Source: Zopfochytrium polystomum
Lineage: Eukaryota > Chytridiomycota > Chytridiomycetes > Chytridiales > Chytridiaceae
Length of the DNA: 64,000 nt
Assembly: GCA_025765615.1 (NCBI GenBank)
Contig: JAIVFJ010000192.1
Span: 59,185-123,184 of the forward strand
Direction: 5' to 3'
The position numbers and the translations under genes are program-made. The notes under the pieces are model-generated. The model was given only the letters and a program-made list of their open reading frames with translations, was not told where the DNA came from and searched no databases. This document shows positions 1-11,323 of this stretch, piece by piece. The first letter of the stretch is position 1. The number at the start of each line of letters is the position of its first letter.

Positions 1-1401
1 CGTTCATGGAGCCTGGAATAGTGATGAGAAAGGAGTTGGGGGGTTTGGGAGTGTGTGAGTCCAGTTAAAAATGCGGAAGAATTCCACTTGTGGTGGGGTC
101 ATCAGACAGAAAAAACTGCCACAGGCAAGGGGGGATGGTGAAGGGGATTCAAAGAAGATGGGTAAAAGGGATTGTAAAGAGGACCATCAGGAGAGCTGTG
201 GTAAAAGACTGGAGAGCCAAAGGTGGCAGCAGCGAAAATAAAGGTCTTAATCATGTGGTACACTTCACGGAGTTTGTCAGGGAGAGGGCCGTCTTAGGAG
301 GGACTGGTGAGGCGGAGGTCAAAAAGTTGTTCAAAAAAGAAGGCAGCCCCTCCCTGTGCACGACAGTGGCAGCTCAAAGCTCCTCCCTGTGCACCACAGT
401 GGCAACTCAAAGCTCCTGCACATTGCTTACCCCAAAAGACCGAAAAGCTAACATGAACAAAGTATAGAGGTGGGAGACACAAGGAGGCACGCTATTTGAC
501 CCGAGTAACTTCGTCAAAGCACCGATGGCCTCAGACAAAAGACACGCGTGAGCGTGACGAGAACGGCATCGATGTCCTCGTCGGACTCTGAGTGCGGGAC
601 GTCCTTCCCTGCCCTTCCACCGTGACCAAGGGGCCGAGGCCGCGGTGCTGTTGATCCTTCAAGGGAGTCTTGCAAGCATCTGGTGGATGGCGTGGTCTCA
701 ACAGCTTTCCAGAGTTGTTTACGGCTGTGAAGTGGCAGCTTCAGCGGCTGCAAGTGTGTACACGACATCGGCTGGCTATAGCGTATCCAGACTGTCGACG
801 ACAAGCTGACAAAGCGGGTTATATTGGACGACGAAGAGTGATCTCGTCTACTATGTTGGCTTTCGTAAGGCACCGATCGAACGCACTATTTTTTTGATTT
901 AGCTTAGCAATCGCAACGACAGATAGTAAATGGCCGCATTTGTAGACTGTACAGAACGGCACTCGTCCACTCCTGGTGAGAGTTTGGGTAACTGTTTCTA
1001 AAAACGTTCATGCTCCATGCACTAAGCGAACCATACTTTGCCGGCTGCGAAGTACGCTATTGCCCCGACTACAACTCCTCCCTGGATGGAAAGTTAGACA
1101 GTGGGTGAGGATTGGTGGTGGCGGCGGCGGAAGAGGCTATGGTTTTATGACCGTAACTGCGAAGAACCGCATACTCCTCCGAGCAACTGCGTCTGCAAAG
1201 ATTGGCGGTTGAAGCGATTGGGATCCATTTGAATTTGGACGTGTTTTCCTTTTTGACTAAGAGAATACTGCATGACACAAAAAGGGAGATATTTTTCATT
1301 GGGCGATCGACGGATACATTGGAAACTAAGAAGGGGGCATCTAGCGCGTGAAATTGACCTGTGCCCTCGCCTTGTCCTCTTGCATCTGAGCCTCGGCCTT
1401 T
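1..1401. other. no recognisable gene
   Basis: Only short open frames without family motifs or convincing splice structure are visible on either strand. A short imperfect direct repeat is present near 350-410 (a segment beginning CTCCCTGTGCAC occurs twice). I see no RNA gene. Confidence 0.4.
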
Positions 1402-1770
1402 TTACACATCGAGGACGGTTAGCTCCAAAAGATGGAGGGAAGAGCGGCGAAAGATGGATAAAGATCCGAATACCTGATTCACATCAATCTGTGGAAGCTC
1501 TGTGTACTTAATGTAGCGGTCTCGGAAGTAGAACCAACTTGCAACGATGCCCAGGACACCGCCAGACTGTCAGGAGAGATTTGAATAAGAGGAAGGTACG
1601 AGGCAAGTGATCGCAATGCAGCGAAGACTTCCGAGTAGGGAACGTACAGCAAACGCGATTGGGATGTTGAAGCGGTTATTGGGCGCAGTGGGCATGCTCG
1701 ACAAATGGCGATTTGCCAGCGCCCTTCTTCGGATGGCATTGGTGTGGTTTTGAGTGGGAGCCTGCGCCAT
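1402..1770 (-). CDS. putative small mitochondrial-type single-pass membrane protein, two exons
   Basis: Exon 1 (1770-1648) encodes a basic N-terminus, RRRALANRHLSSM, of the kind seen in mitochondrial presequences. A GTACGT donor and CAG acceptor join it in frame to exon 2 (from 1566), giving a hydrophobic segment with SGGVLGIVASWFYF followed by a charged RDRYIKYTEL tail. A reading frame stays open to a TAA at 1402, but a second possible donor (GTATTC) lies after codon 1474, so the 3' end is unsure. I do not recognise the family; a small respiratory-chain or assembly subunit is possible. It resembles the exon at 2042-2214. Confidence 0.3.
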
Positions 1771-2041
1771 AGTTATTGTGTTTGTTTAAAATTGAATATT
1801 TTGTTAATCCATGCCTAGGATTGTTCAATTGGAGAGCTTCAAGAATGACGCTGCTTATATATTTTCCATTGTGAAGGGTGCAATGCAAGAGTGAAGGACT
1901 AGACACAGCAAATGATCGGTACGGGCGAAGGAATACACCATTCTCCTGCGTCTCTTCAGCCCCTCTTTCCCTCCAGCTCGGCTTTCGTCTGCGTTTGGTG
2001 GTAGAGGTAGTTGTAAATTGCAAGTCCTCTCTTGTGATGAG

Positions 2042-2214
2042 TTTGAACCCACATGCTTCAAAGCGTTGGGATTCATCCGAGTGTAGTAGTACATGCTTGC
2101 CATTCCAACGACAACGCCAGCCTGCTTGGGGTAGGTGGGGTTGAATTGGATGGTAGAGATCAATGCGGTAGGCCCACGGAACGAAGTTGGCGACTTGAGT
2201 GAGTGAGGTTGCAT
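2042..2214 (-). CDS. putative exon of a second small membrane protein
   Basis: A frame beginning at an ATG at 2214 encodes STIQFNPTYP followed by QAGVVVGMASMYYYTRMNPN. The FN-P, small-residue hydrophobic stretch and aromatic triplet match the order seen in the neighbouring gene at 1402-1770, which suggests a tandem pair. The downstream splice site and 3' exon are not resolved. It may be a single exon of a longer gene or not a gene at all. Confidence 0.2.
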
Positions 2215-2890
2215 TGCAACGTTCGCTCCGTCCGTGCCTTCCCGCGCCCGCGGTCACTCTCTTTGATCTTTCGCGACTCTCTTGTCACACCATCACCAGA
2301 ACCTCTCATACGTCGCCCCTTTCGACCTCACCGCCATCATGGCCCACGGGTTCTTCGCGGCGTGGTGCAGCTGCGGGGCGGCATCGCCAACGTTAATCCT
2401 GGGATCGGGGGCCATTCCTCCTCTTTTTTTTTCTTTCTTTCTTTTTCGCTGCCTCTCTCCGCCGCAAGCACAAACATGACGGTCATGACAATCGTCTCCC
2501 GCCTCCGGAAGAAGTATGTGTATGTATAATAATATGTTTAGTATGTTTCTTGCCTGCTGGGAGACTGTTTCATGTTGGGTGGAGGTTGAAGCCCTGGTCT
2601 GTATGTCTGGCTGTCTGTCTGTCTGTCCGTCTGTCGGTCTGTCTGCCTCCATCGCAAAACAAACAATTAGAAATGCGCTGCGCCTACGCGGAATCACACT
2701 TGTCAAAGCAAAATCAACAAACGCGCCTCCATCCATCTTCAACGATCAATCGATCGAACGATCCATCGTCGTCATTTCATTATTATCGTCTTCAATAACC
2801 GACAACGACGCTAACCACCGCGCCCCCTCCGACCACCGACATTGGCCACCCCCCCGAGAGCAATGACTGCGACGGCTTCTGCAGTAGCGA

Positions 2891-5399
2891 GTGCAGCGTC
2901 CGCCGCTACCCCCGGTCGACCACGACAAGGACCTGGAGATTGCTCAGCTGAGGGCGCTCGTCGCAAGGCAGGCCGCCTTGCTGGATGCCTTCCAGAAGAA
3001 CCAGGACCAGCAGCCGCATCCGCAATCGCAACAGCAATCGCAACAGCAGCAGCAGCAGCATCTGGTGCAGGCATCGCCGCAAGGGGACGAGAAACTCTGC
3101 CTCGTCAATGGCAGTGCCCAATTGTCCAAACCCGCCAGCCCCCAACCCTCGCCCGGAACCATTCCTGCCGCTTCTTCGCTGCACTCTCCTCCCAAGTGGG
3201 GGCAACGAACACCATTACCTACCCCCCATATACGCAATGGCTCAGTTGCTGTGAGACAGACTTCAGCGGAAGGGTCCAGCGCTCGCAGCGATAACGTAAG
3301 TCAGTCCGCGCCACTCTGCATGTGGTTCAACCGGCTCACCATTTCCTCGCTTCCTGTTCCCAGGAGCCGCCGCACGTAAATGCGCAACTTCTTGGTGTGA
3401 CCTCGGTCCGCATGCGGGAGCTTTCCAAGAATTTGAGTGAGTTCAGGCGTGTTCTTTAGAGGTCCGCTTTCTGCAAGTACATCAACCCGATGACTGATCC
3501 ATGGTGGGATCCCACAGGCAGAGCCCTGATCAAGTTGGAGCGACCCAGCTCAGTCATGATCGTCGCCAAGGTGCTGGATCCTGAAATCGTCAAGTTCACG
3601 CGCATCCTGGCATGCCATCTCGTGGATTCGCCGCCTCGTGCTTGTTCGAAGACGGAGCTGACCGTGTGAGCACGCTTTTATTTCGCCACGTCAAACGCGC
3701 GCAAACAAAACACACCCTTTAAACCTTGCAAATGCAGCTACATTGACTCAAAGCTTCGAAACCACCCCAACTTCAACTTTCCGGAACTGACGGCTCGGTT
3801 CCCGCACTACCAAGACAGAATGAGGTTTTGGTCCGTAGATTTCTGCGCAAACTCAGCCGAAGCTATCGACTTTATCGTAACATTAGGCGGAGATGGGACC
3901 GTCTTGTTTACTTCTTGGTTGTTTCAGGTGATCAGCTTGTGTGATTCGCATTTGCGCTGCCTTGTGACGCCTTTTCAACTGCCAGCGGACGCATGTACCG
4001 CCAATTGTGCCATTCCACCTCGGTTCTCTCGGCTTTCTCACGAATTTCGATGTCTCAAACATCCGAAACGTGCTGGAGCGCGTACTCGGGTGCTCCAGTG
4101 ATGGAGTTCGTGTTAATATGCGAATGCGATTGTCATGCACGGTATGGCGTGCTTCATCTCGACCCAACAATCCCACGCCTGCGGCCATCAATTCTGCGGT
4201 GAACACATCCGTCGCTGACCTCCACGGTGCGACAGAAGGACTGCGAAAAGCATCCATTACCGGCAGCATGCCACAAATGTTTTTCATGCCTGCAGACGAC
4301 GAGGAAGAGACGCTGTCTCAGGGGCCGCTTTCGAGTGCGTCTTTGCAGCACTCTCTTTCATTTGCGCCTTCAAGCTCTGGTTTACCCTCTTCCCCAACAA
4401 CCTACCAAAATGTGTCCACGCTGCCCGTCTCCACTCCGCGCATCCCAAACACGTCAGCTCAGCAAGCTGCTGCTGGCGGCGAGGACTTGGTCAGGAGCCT
4501 TCTCGCGGATGTGGCGTCATCGTTGGTTTCGAACGCTTTTCCCAACGGTTATGCCGAACCGAAGCAAGCTTCCCTTCCACTGTCGACGATGCGGCAAACC
4601 ACGGGAAGCAAGAGGCAGCACCGGCCAGTTCCCACTGGAACGTTTCAGATTTTGAACGACCTCGTGGTGGACCGAGGCCCAAGCGCTTTTATGAGTCAAC
4701 TGGAGTTGTTTGCGGACGAGAAACATTTGACAACCGTGCAAGCAGATGGCCTTGTCGTAGCCACGCCTACCGGTTCTACTGCATACTCGGTAAAGCATGC
4801 TCGACAGCATTGGTTTCTGGGAGCGAGAGTTTTTCAAAGTTTGCTTTCACTCATTACGCTGCCTTCGTCCATTCCTTGTTGGGAATCAGATGTCCGCAAA
4901 CGGGAGCATTGTCCACCCAGAAGTGCCCTCGATCCTTGTGACGCCGATATGTCCGCACACGCTGTCCTTCCGGCCCATGTTGCTTCCAGACTCTGTGGAG
5001 CTGAAGCTGCAGGTGCCAATGGATTCACGGTCCACTGCATGGGCGAGTTTTGACGGTCGACATCGGACGGAGCTTGCTCAAGGCGATTTTATTACAATTA
5101 GCATGAGTCGGCATCCCCTCCCCACTGTTTGCGATGACGATCAGGTTAGAGTCCTTGGTTTATTCCCAGATATCTTTGGTGAGGGGTGAGGATTCGAGTG
5201 TCTGGTGGAACTGAATGCGAGTCGCCCTGGCAGTGTGCGGTTCCTTAACTGCGTCTCTTCTCTCTTACATATTTAAATCTCTCGACCCTGCCGCTCGCAG
5301 TCGGCCGACTGGTTCAAGAGTCTGAAGAACAATCTCCACTGGAACGAGCGGACGCGGCAAAAGGGCTTTGCTGGCGGCCCACCCACCTCACCCCTCTGA
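2891..5399 (+). CDS. NAD kinase, seven exons
   Basis: This enzyme phosphorylates NAD to NADP, normally in the cytosol. Exons: 2891-3295, 3364-3436, 3518-3665, 3738-3927, 3986-4789, 4890-5144, 5301-5399; all phases close and all introns are GT-AG. The family motifs are present in order: TLGGDGTVL (ATP-binding GGDGT), PPIVPFHLGSLGFLTNFD, NDLVVDRGPS, ADGLVVATPTGSTAYS, and MSANGSIVHPEVP followed by ILVTPICPHTLSFRP. The C-terminus SADWFKSLKNNLHW is also typical. The N-terminus is Q-rich with a heptad-like Leu stretch. About 160 Ser/Pro/Gln-rich residues (near 4150-4640) are inserted in the core relative to usual NAD kinases. Position 2891 is GTG, so the true start lies in an unplaced upstream exon; an ATG at 2476 followed by GTATGT is one candidate. 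Confidence 0.93.
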
Positions 5400-5831
5400 C
5401 TGGGATGGCTTTGGCGCACTTGCCTGCCTGGCCTGTCCTGCCTGCGCCACTTGCCTGTTGGGGCATGCCTGCATGGATCCATTCATTGAAAATTCCCTTC
5501 TCTCACTCCTCTGAATTCCTTATCCTCCGCTCGAGGACCCTTCATCTGCCGCTGCTTCGACATCTCTCTGTCTTTTTGCTCTCGCTTGCTATCTTTCTCT
5601 GCTTTTTTTTTTTTTTTTTTTGTTTTGTCGTTGAATGCATTCAAAGAGAATCAACAATCTCCGTATTCACCTTCAATGGTAACGTGTTCTGCTGAAGGAA
5701 GGAGCGAGACAGAGAGAAAGCTTCCAGAGGCGCAGACAGACTGGCAGTTTTAATTTGTGTCTTGCCGATTGGCTTCATATAAAGCCCCACGACACGGCGT
5801 TACCACCAAACAGACCACCGTCCCCTTTACT

Positions 5832-5883
<52 letters not shown>

Positions 5884-5948
5884 GCACATACGGGACAAAA
5901 AACGACAAAAACAACAGCAACAAGCAAACTGAAACCTCCTGCCTGCCA
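5400..5948. other. intergenic region with poly-T and (CA)n tracts
   Basis: This stretch holds a run of T near 5605-5622 and a long (CA)n tract near 5836-5879 just before the next coding region. It is probably the promoter and 5' leader of the downstream membrane-protein gene. I see no coding signal beyond repeat-encoded frames. Confidence 0.5.
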
Positions 5949-7812
5949 ATGCCGACAATATCCGCCTCAGTTCCAGCGCCCGGAACGTCAAGTTTAAGTA
6001 CAAGCACAAGTAGTTCTAGTACCAGTAGTGGAGGTACCGACCACAACCCACTATGCGCTGCACTGGCGCAGTCGGCCCTGTGTGGTTCCTCCGCCTTCGT
6101 CGTCTCCACCGGATTCAGCGGCAACGCCACTAGGCTGGCGGCCCTGACGGCCGCGCTTCCACCGACGTACTTCCCGGCGACTCCACTCTCCCAAGCCGAC
6201 GTGGACGGCTTCCTTCAGAACATCCTGAACGGACCCGTTGCGGTGTTGGACAGTCAATGTGGAGCATTTATTGTAAGCGTCTCCATTCGAGAGCGGGGAC
6301 CTTTCTTCATTTCTGTTTTTTTGCCGTTAATGAATAACGAGACGAAACTCACATAAACAATAGAGCGCGGACTGCGCAACAAAACTTCTCTGCGAGTACC
6401 TGGCGGCGTCCGCAGACTGCATGACGGTTGTCATGTCGAACTCTACGACTGTGACGGATTCACCGGTTCACCCATCTGCCTCCAGTCCAGCAGCGACGTC
6501 GGCGGCGGCGGCGGCTGCACCGCCAATTTGCACCAGCGACGCGTGCGCGCTGCTCCAACCGCCACTCACCCTCACGACGCCGTGCACAACCGTGGCGCGA
6601 TCCCTGAACGATACCGTGGCGTGGTTCGCGCTCGCGACCCAGTTCTCGTGCGATGCGGCAACGGCGGCCGCGGCCGCGGCGAGAGCGGCAACCTCGGCGT
6701 CCAGTGCGGCGGCGGCGGCAGCTTCTGCAACCAGCGCCGCGCAAGCCGCGGCCGCCGGCTCCACTACATCTTCTTCGGCCACAGGAGCACTCGTCGGCGG
6801 CGGCGATAATGGCACGAGCGGAATCACTGCTCGCCCGAGTGCGTCCACCCTTCTGCTCTGGCTCATCGTGCCGGTAGTCCTTGCGACCCTGGGCGCCGGT
6901 GCGATCATCGTCGCGTGCCTGCGGCGCCGCCGCAAGCGGCAAGATATGCGGGAAAAGCCACTGCCGAAGCCAGGCGACACACGAGGGGTCGGGAGCGCAT
7001 CTGACGAGAAGGCTCTCTTTGTCAGTTCACCCGTCGGTCTCCGCGTGCCCTGCACCAAGGAGATGGAACGCGGCGTTACGCCACCACCGTCCTTTGCTGC
7101 TGCTGTCCACCACGAAGACACCACCCGCCGTATCGACTTTGACGGAACGCATCTTCCGGAGTGCGACGCACCTCTGCCGCCGTTGCCAGCAGCTCGAGCT
7201 GGTGAGACTACAGGCGGTGGCAGCGGTGGAAGCAGTTCTTCATGGTGGATTACCGTCGGACGAAGCCCCTCGGCCTGGCGTAGGGGAGAGTATGAATTTC
7301 ATCGCGGTGGAGAAGGGGCAAGGTTCTCTTTGGCCTCGACTGTTAGCGTGCTCACGCCCACCACGGCGACGACGACGAGGACACCGACGGGGCGAGTGCC
7401 AACCAGCAGGCGACACTGGCCCAACCGCGCGCCGACCCAGGTGCTCGCCACTCCAGGCCACTACCAGTTCCAAGCGAGTCGCGATGTCCACGGCGCGGCA
7501 CGAGGAGCGATTGCAGAGTCCCATCGCGGGAGCGTGTTGAGATTAGACGACGACGACGACGAGGAGGAATACGATGCTGCGCTGCTGGTGAAGAGCACTC
7601 GGGCGGGCAGCAGCCAAAGTCGCAGCCGGAGCCGGAACCGGAACGATAGCGAGAACCGCGGCGGCGGGGGCAGCTTCGGCGGGAGGGGACGCCACGAGGC
7701 GGTGGTGGGTGGCGCGCAGGTCAGCGGGTATCCCGTCCCGCCGGAGCGCAGCGAGTCGCGGACGGCGCTGGCAACGGTGGTGGCGACCGCGGCGGCAGTC
7801 AGTCAGTGTTGA
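5949..7812 (+). CDS. single-pass membrane protein with Ala/Ser/Thr-rich ectodomain, two exons
   Basis: Exons 5949-6272 and 6364-7812 join in phase 0 with GTAAGC and AATAG sites. The N-terminal part is Ser/Thr-rich with several Cys (CAALAQSALCGSS, SADCATKLLCEYL), then an Ala-rich linker. One clear transmembrane helix follows (LLLWLIVPVVLATLGAGAII), then a basic stop-transfer RRRRKR and a long, Pro/Arg/Ser-rich cytoplasmic tail ending in an acidic DDDDDEEE stretch and RS repeats. No signal peptide is evident after the chosen ATG, so either the start lies in an upstream exon or the helix acts as a signal anchor. The architecture resembles fungal surface-sensor proteins and that of the next gene. 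Function is unknown. Confidence 0.6.
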
Positions 7813-8573
7813 TGGCTGTGAGTGGTCGCGGTTTTTTTTTTTTTTTTTTTTTTTTTTTTCGTGGTTCGAACGGCGCTTCCGCCTCTTCCACGTGCGCGCC
7901 ACATCTTGGTACCACCGGACAGTTTCCAAATTTGGGCGAAGGCGAAGGCCGCCACCGGCCAATGCGTTCATGCGCGTCTTGCTTTTGGTCCAAGCATGAA
8001 TGGACGGCGGCTGTGCATTTCTCCCTGCCCAGAATAAGATTGAAAACAAAATAAAAATATGCTTGTTTTGGAAAGAAAAAAAAAAAACAGCCAAGAAGCT
8101 CGAAGCAGACAGACAGACAGACTCCTCAATCAGACAAACACGGGAGACAAGCGGCGCGTGGGTTGGCCGCAATCGAAAGACAAGAGCTAAAAAGTGGAAA
8201 CAGTGGAGAGCGCCGTGCGACGCCAGAGACGCAGCTGCTACCACCGTGTCGCCTTCTCACATTGCCGACGGCCCATTCGACGACGGCGTGTGTGTGGAGG
8301 TCGTGGTCCAGAGTAGTTCTATATATCGGCTCAGCTTGCTGGAATTACGAGCCCTCCTCCTCCTGACGACCGCTGGCACTGACGTACGCAGAGATCGGGA
8401 TAGGCCTGACTGGCAGGGGAACCCGCAGAGGGGAGGATCGAGACGTCAGCGTCGGACTGTGTTGAGGAGGGACGAGTTACCTGGAAAAAGAGAACCCTCA
8501 CCGGAACAGGTGCAGGCTGGCCACGGTAGTTTCTCTCTTCGCTCGCTGCAGAATCTAGCCCTTGGATCGCAGA
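7813..8573. other. intergenic region with long poly-T
   Basis: A run of about 29 T at 7832-7859 and scattered AT-rich and CAGA repeats separate the two membrane-protein genes. Reading frames here are repeat-driven. It may contain the 5' end, including a missing signal-peptide exon, of the downstream gene. Confidence 0.4.
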
Positions 8574-10791
8574 ATGGTTCGCTTCGATCCATCGGGCCTT
8601 GGCAACGTTGTTGGCCTGCCAGCGGACCTAACCTCCTCCGCCAGTGCCAGCCAACCCCATGCCGCGGGGGGCGCCAACCGCGATCCCTCGGTTCACCCAT
8701 CCACATCAGCAGCCTCCAACGCCCTCAAATCTGCCATCCTTTCCGCATCAGCTAGGCAGCTCTTTGCGCAAGGTTTTGTGCCGGCCGCAAAATTCTCGGC
8801 AGCAAACACGACCGTTGCTCAGGCCTGCTTCACCATCGACGGAACAACCGCGACAATGCAGGACTTTGTCGGGTACTCGATCTTGAGATCAACTTTCAAC
8901 GACACGGCCTCTCTCGATGCCTACTTGCTTGCAAGAATGGATGCCTCGTTCTTTTATGTCACAGCCTTCCAGTTCAGTATCTAGTTTGCTTAGCCCATCT
9001 CCTTTGCTGGCAATCTAACTTTCGACAAAAAACAGACAGGAGTTTGGATGTGCTGGTTTCACCGGCTCAGGTGAACGATACCATCAAACGTATTACCAGG
9101 CTCTGTTGCTCGCTCTGTCGCAGAATCAGCCAGACGGCGATGTTAGCTGTCCTGCTCCAACAACAGTTCCCAACAAGTTGCCATGCCGATCCACCATCTT
9201 TCTCGCCATCGATGCACTAAACGCTCTGTTCGCCAACCCCACGATCTGTCCATCTACAGATGCCGCTTCACTCAACGCTCGCGCCGCAACACTCATGGGG
9301 TACAAAATCCTGGCATCGCTCATGCCTGGTGGGGAAAACGCACCCGTGACGGGTCCAAAAGCGGGCACCCTGGACTGCTTCACTACCGTCAAAATCGAGT
9401 CGACGCAGTGCGGATACCCCATGTACACAGATGCATTAACTTACTGCGCAATGGCGGGTGGAACCGGAGCCGGTATCATCACCCCGAATCCAAACGACCC
9501 ATGCTGCAAAGCGCTCGCCCCGTTCACCCTGCCGCCAACGATCACAGCTTCCCCACCGTTCACAAACCCTGGGACTGCAACTGGGACTGCGACAGCCACG
9601 GGCGCTACCAGCGGCGGATCGTCAGGATCGAATAGTGTCACATCCGGTGCATCTACTGGTACGGTAACTTCAGGCACAGCAATGACAGGAACAGGAGTTT
9701 CCTCGAACAGTGGAAACCCAGGAAGCACATCAGGAATGAACACAGGCACCGCAACGGGAACCAACACCAACCCCAATCAAACCAATCAAAGCATGCTGCC
9801 CACTGAAACGAATAACCCTGGCACGAATAATGGCCTTTCTACCCCTACTTTAATCGGCATCATCGTCAGTGCTATCACTGCAGCTCTCATTATCGCCGCC
9901 GTCATCTTCTTTTGTTGCTTCCGGAAAAGACGGCAGAAGGACAGTCAGAATTCGACCGCCTACGCGGCCCTCGGTAGCACAGCAGCCGCCGGCGCTGGCG
10001 CTGGTGCAGCGGCCTACGGAAGGAACGACGAAGGCAGCGACAGGAGCCTGCAGTCAGCGGGCGTCAGCAGCACCAATTCGAGCCAGCGCATGGACGCCGT
10101 CGGCGTTCAGTTTAGTGCGCCGGAACCACCGCGTAGCTCTCCCCCTAACGTTGGAGGCTACAATGCTGGCCAGCTGAATTCGGCAAGGAGCGCCACACCC
10201 TCTGGGGCGGACGGATTCGGCGGCCAGGCGTTCAGTAGTATGCCTCCGTCTGAGATTTACGCCGCTGCTGCTGTTGCGACCGGTGCCGCTATCGTCGCAG
10301 GAGGTGCCGCCGCGGCTGGCGGAAAAGACCAGCACGAAAGCTACCTGACGACCGAAACGGGGGTGTCGTCCACTGGTGTCGGGCGTCAGTCCACAGTGCA
10401 GACATCGTCCAGCGTGGAGATTGACGAGGACGGGCGAGTGCGGCGGAAGTCATCGCTTGTGAGTGCCGGAGACAAGTCCGACGTCGGGTCGCTCAAAATG
10501 CGGGCGGTGTTTGATTACGATGCAGCGATGACGGACGAGCTCAGTTTCAGGGTTGGCCAAATCAGTTGAGTATTGATTTCCCTTATCTTGCCATGTGTGC
10601 AAGCGTGCGTATCTTGCGTCAAGGAAACTGACACTCAATTTTCTTTCCTTTAATCGGCAGTTACCGTAACCGCGCTGTTCGACGACGGCTGGGGCCACGG
10701 CATGATCGACGGCCAGCGAGGCGCTTTCCCGCTGAGCTGTGTCGTGCCTGTCGACGGAGACTCGCGCGCGGGAAGCGGAAACGGCAGCTGA
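8574..10791 (+). CDS. single-pass membrane protein with C-terminal cytoplasmic SH3 domain
   Basis: The ectodomain has conserved-looking Cys (EFGCAGFTG, CYPMY-like region, NPNDPCCKAL) followed by a Gly/Thr/Ser/Asn-rich stalk. A transmembrane helix follows (LIGIIVSAITAALIIAAVIFFCCF) with a basic stop KRRQK. The tail is Ala/Gly/Ser-rich and ends in an SH3 domain, MRAVFDYDAAMTDELSFR then VTALFDDGWGHGMI and GAFPLSCVVPV. The SH3 domain is split by an intron with donor GTTGAG at 10565 and acceptor CAG at 10660; exon 3 is 10661-10791. The first junction, between about 8960 and 9042, is unresolved because the obvious donor (GTATCT at 8977) does not match the phase of exon 2. Membrane-anchored SH3 proteins in fungi (Fus1-like) act in fusion or polarity; the role here is inferred only. 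Confidence 0.7.
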
Positions 10792-11323
10792 TTGATTTCG
10801 TCAAACCAGTAGCACCGCTAGACGCCGGGAATCCTTCACTCATTCTCGTTCGATCGTTTTTTCTTTTGTCCATTACCCGGTTCACTGCGATTTCTTTTCC
10901 CGGTCGTAAGTTCGGTTCAGCTTTTGTCATCGGCCGATGTCCCCCGGGTTCGGTCGATTAGTACGCCGAGCCGAATATCGGCTCGAACACCCACGCCTCG
11001 ACGCCTGTCTCTTTAAATATTCTGTCATTTCTCAACACCCAGCGTGTCACACTCTTGTCAACTTCACTTCCCTCCTGACTCTCACATTCTCCAAACTCCT
11101 GTCTTTCATGAGTGGCCCACTATGTCCGTTTCACCTTTCCTTCATCTGCCGCTCGATGCGTTCCCCTTGCTCTGCCGATGGATCTTTCTCTTCTTGTTTC
11201 AAACTTCTGGGGATGTTGTTCGTGACTGTGTGTTATTTCGTTTCTGTTGCTTGTGTTCTACGCGGAGCCCGCGCCGGGGCTGGGTCCCTGCAAAGCTCAA
11301 TTCAATTTTTCCAATCTTCCTTG
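10792..11323. other. intergenic region upstream of Mrc1 gene
   Basis: Pyrimidine-rich DNA without recognisable coding content. An open frame continues upstream of the chosen Mrc1 start to an ATG at 10937, but the residues it adds are Cys/Phe/Leu-rich, unlike the rest of the protein. I treat it as 5' leader. Confidence 0.4.

Noticed and set aside
10937..11323. Upstream extension of the Mrc1 reading frame to an earlier ATG
   Set aside because: The added residues are Cys/Phe/Leu-rich and unlike the acidic disordered protein; the DNA is pyrimidine-rich like a leader. Kept as non-coding, though not excluded.
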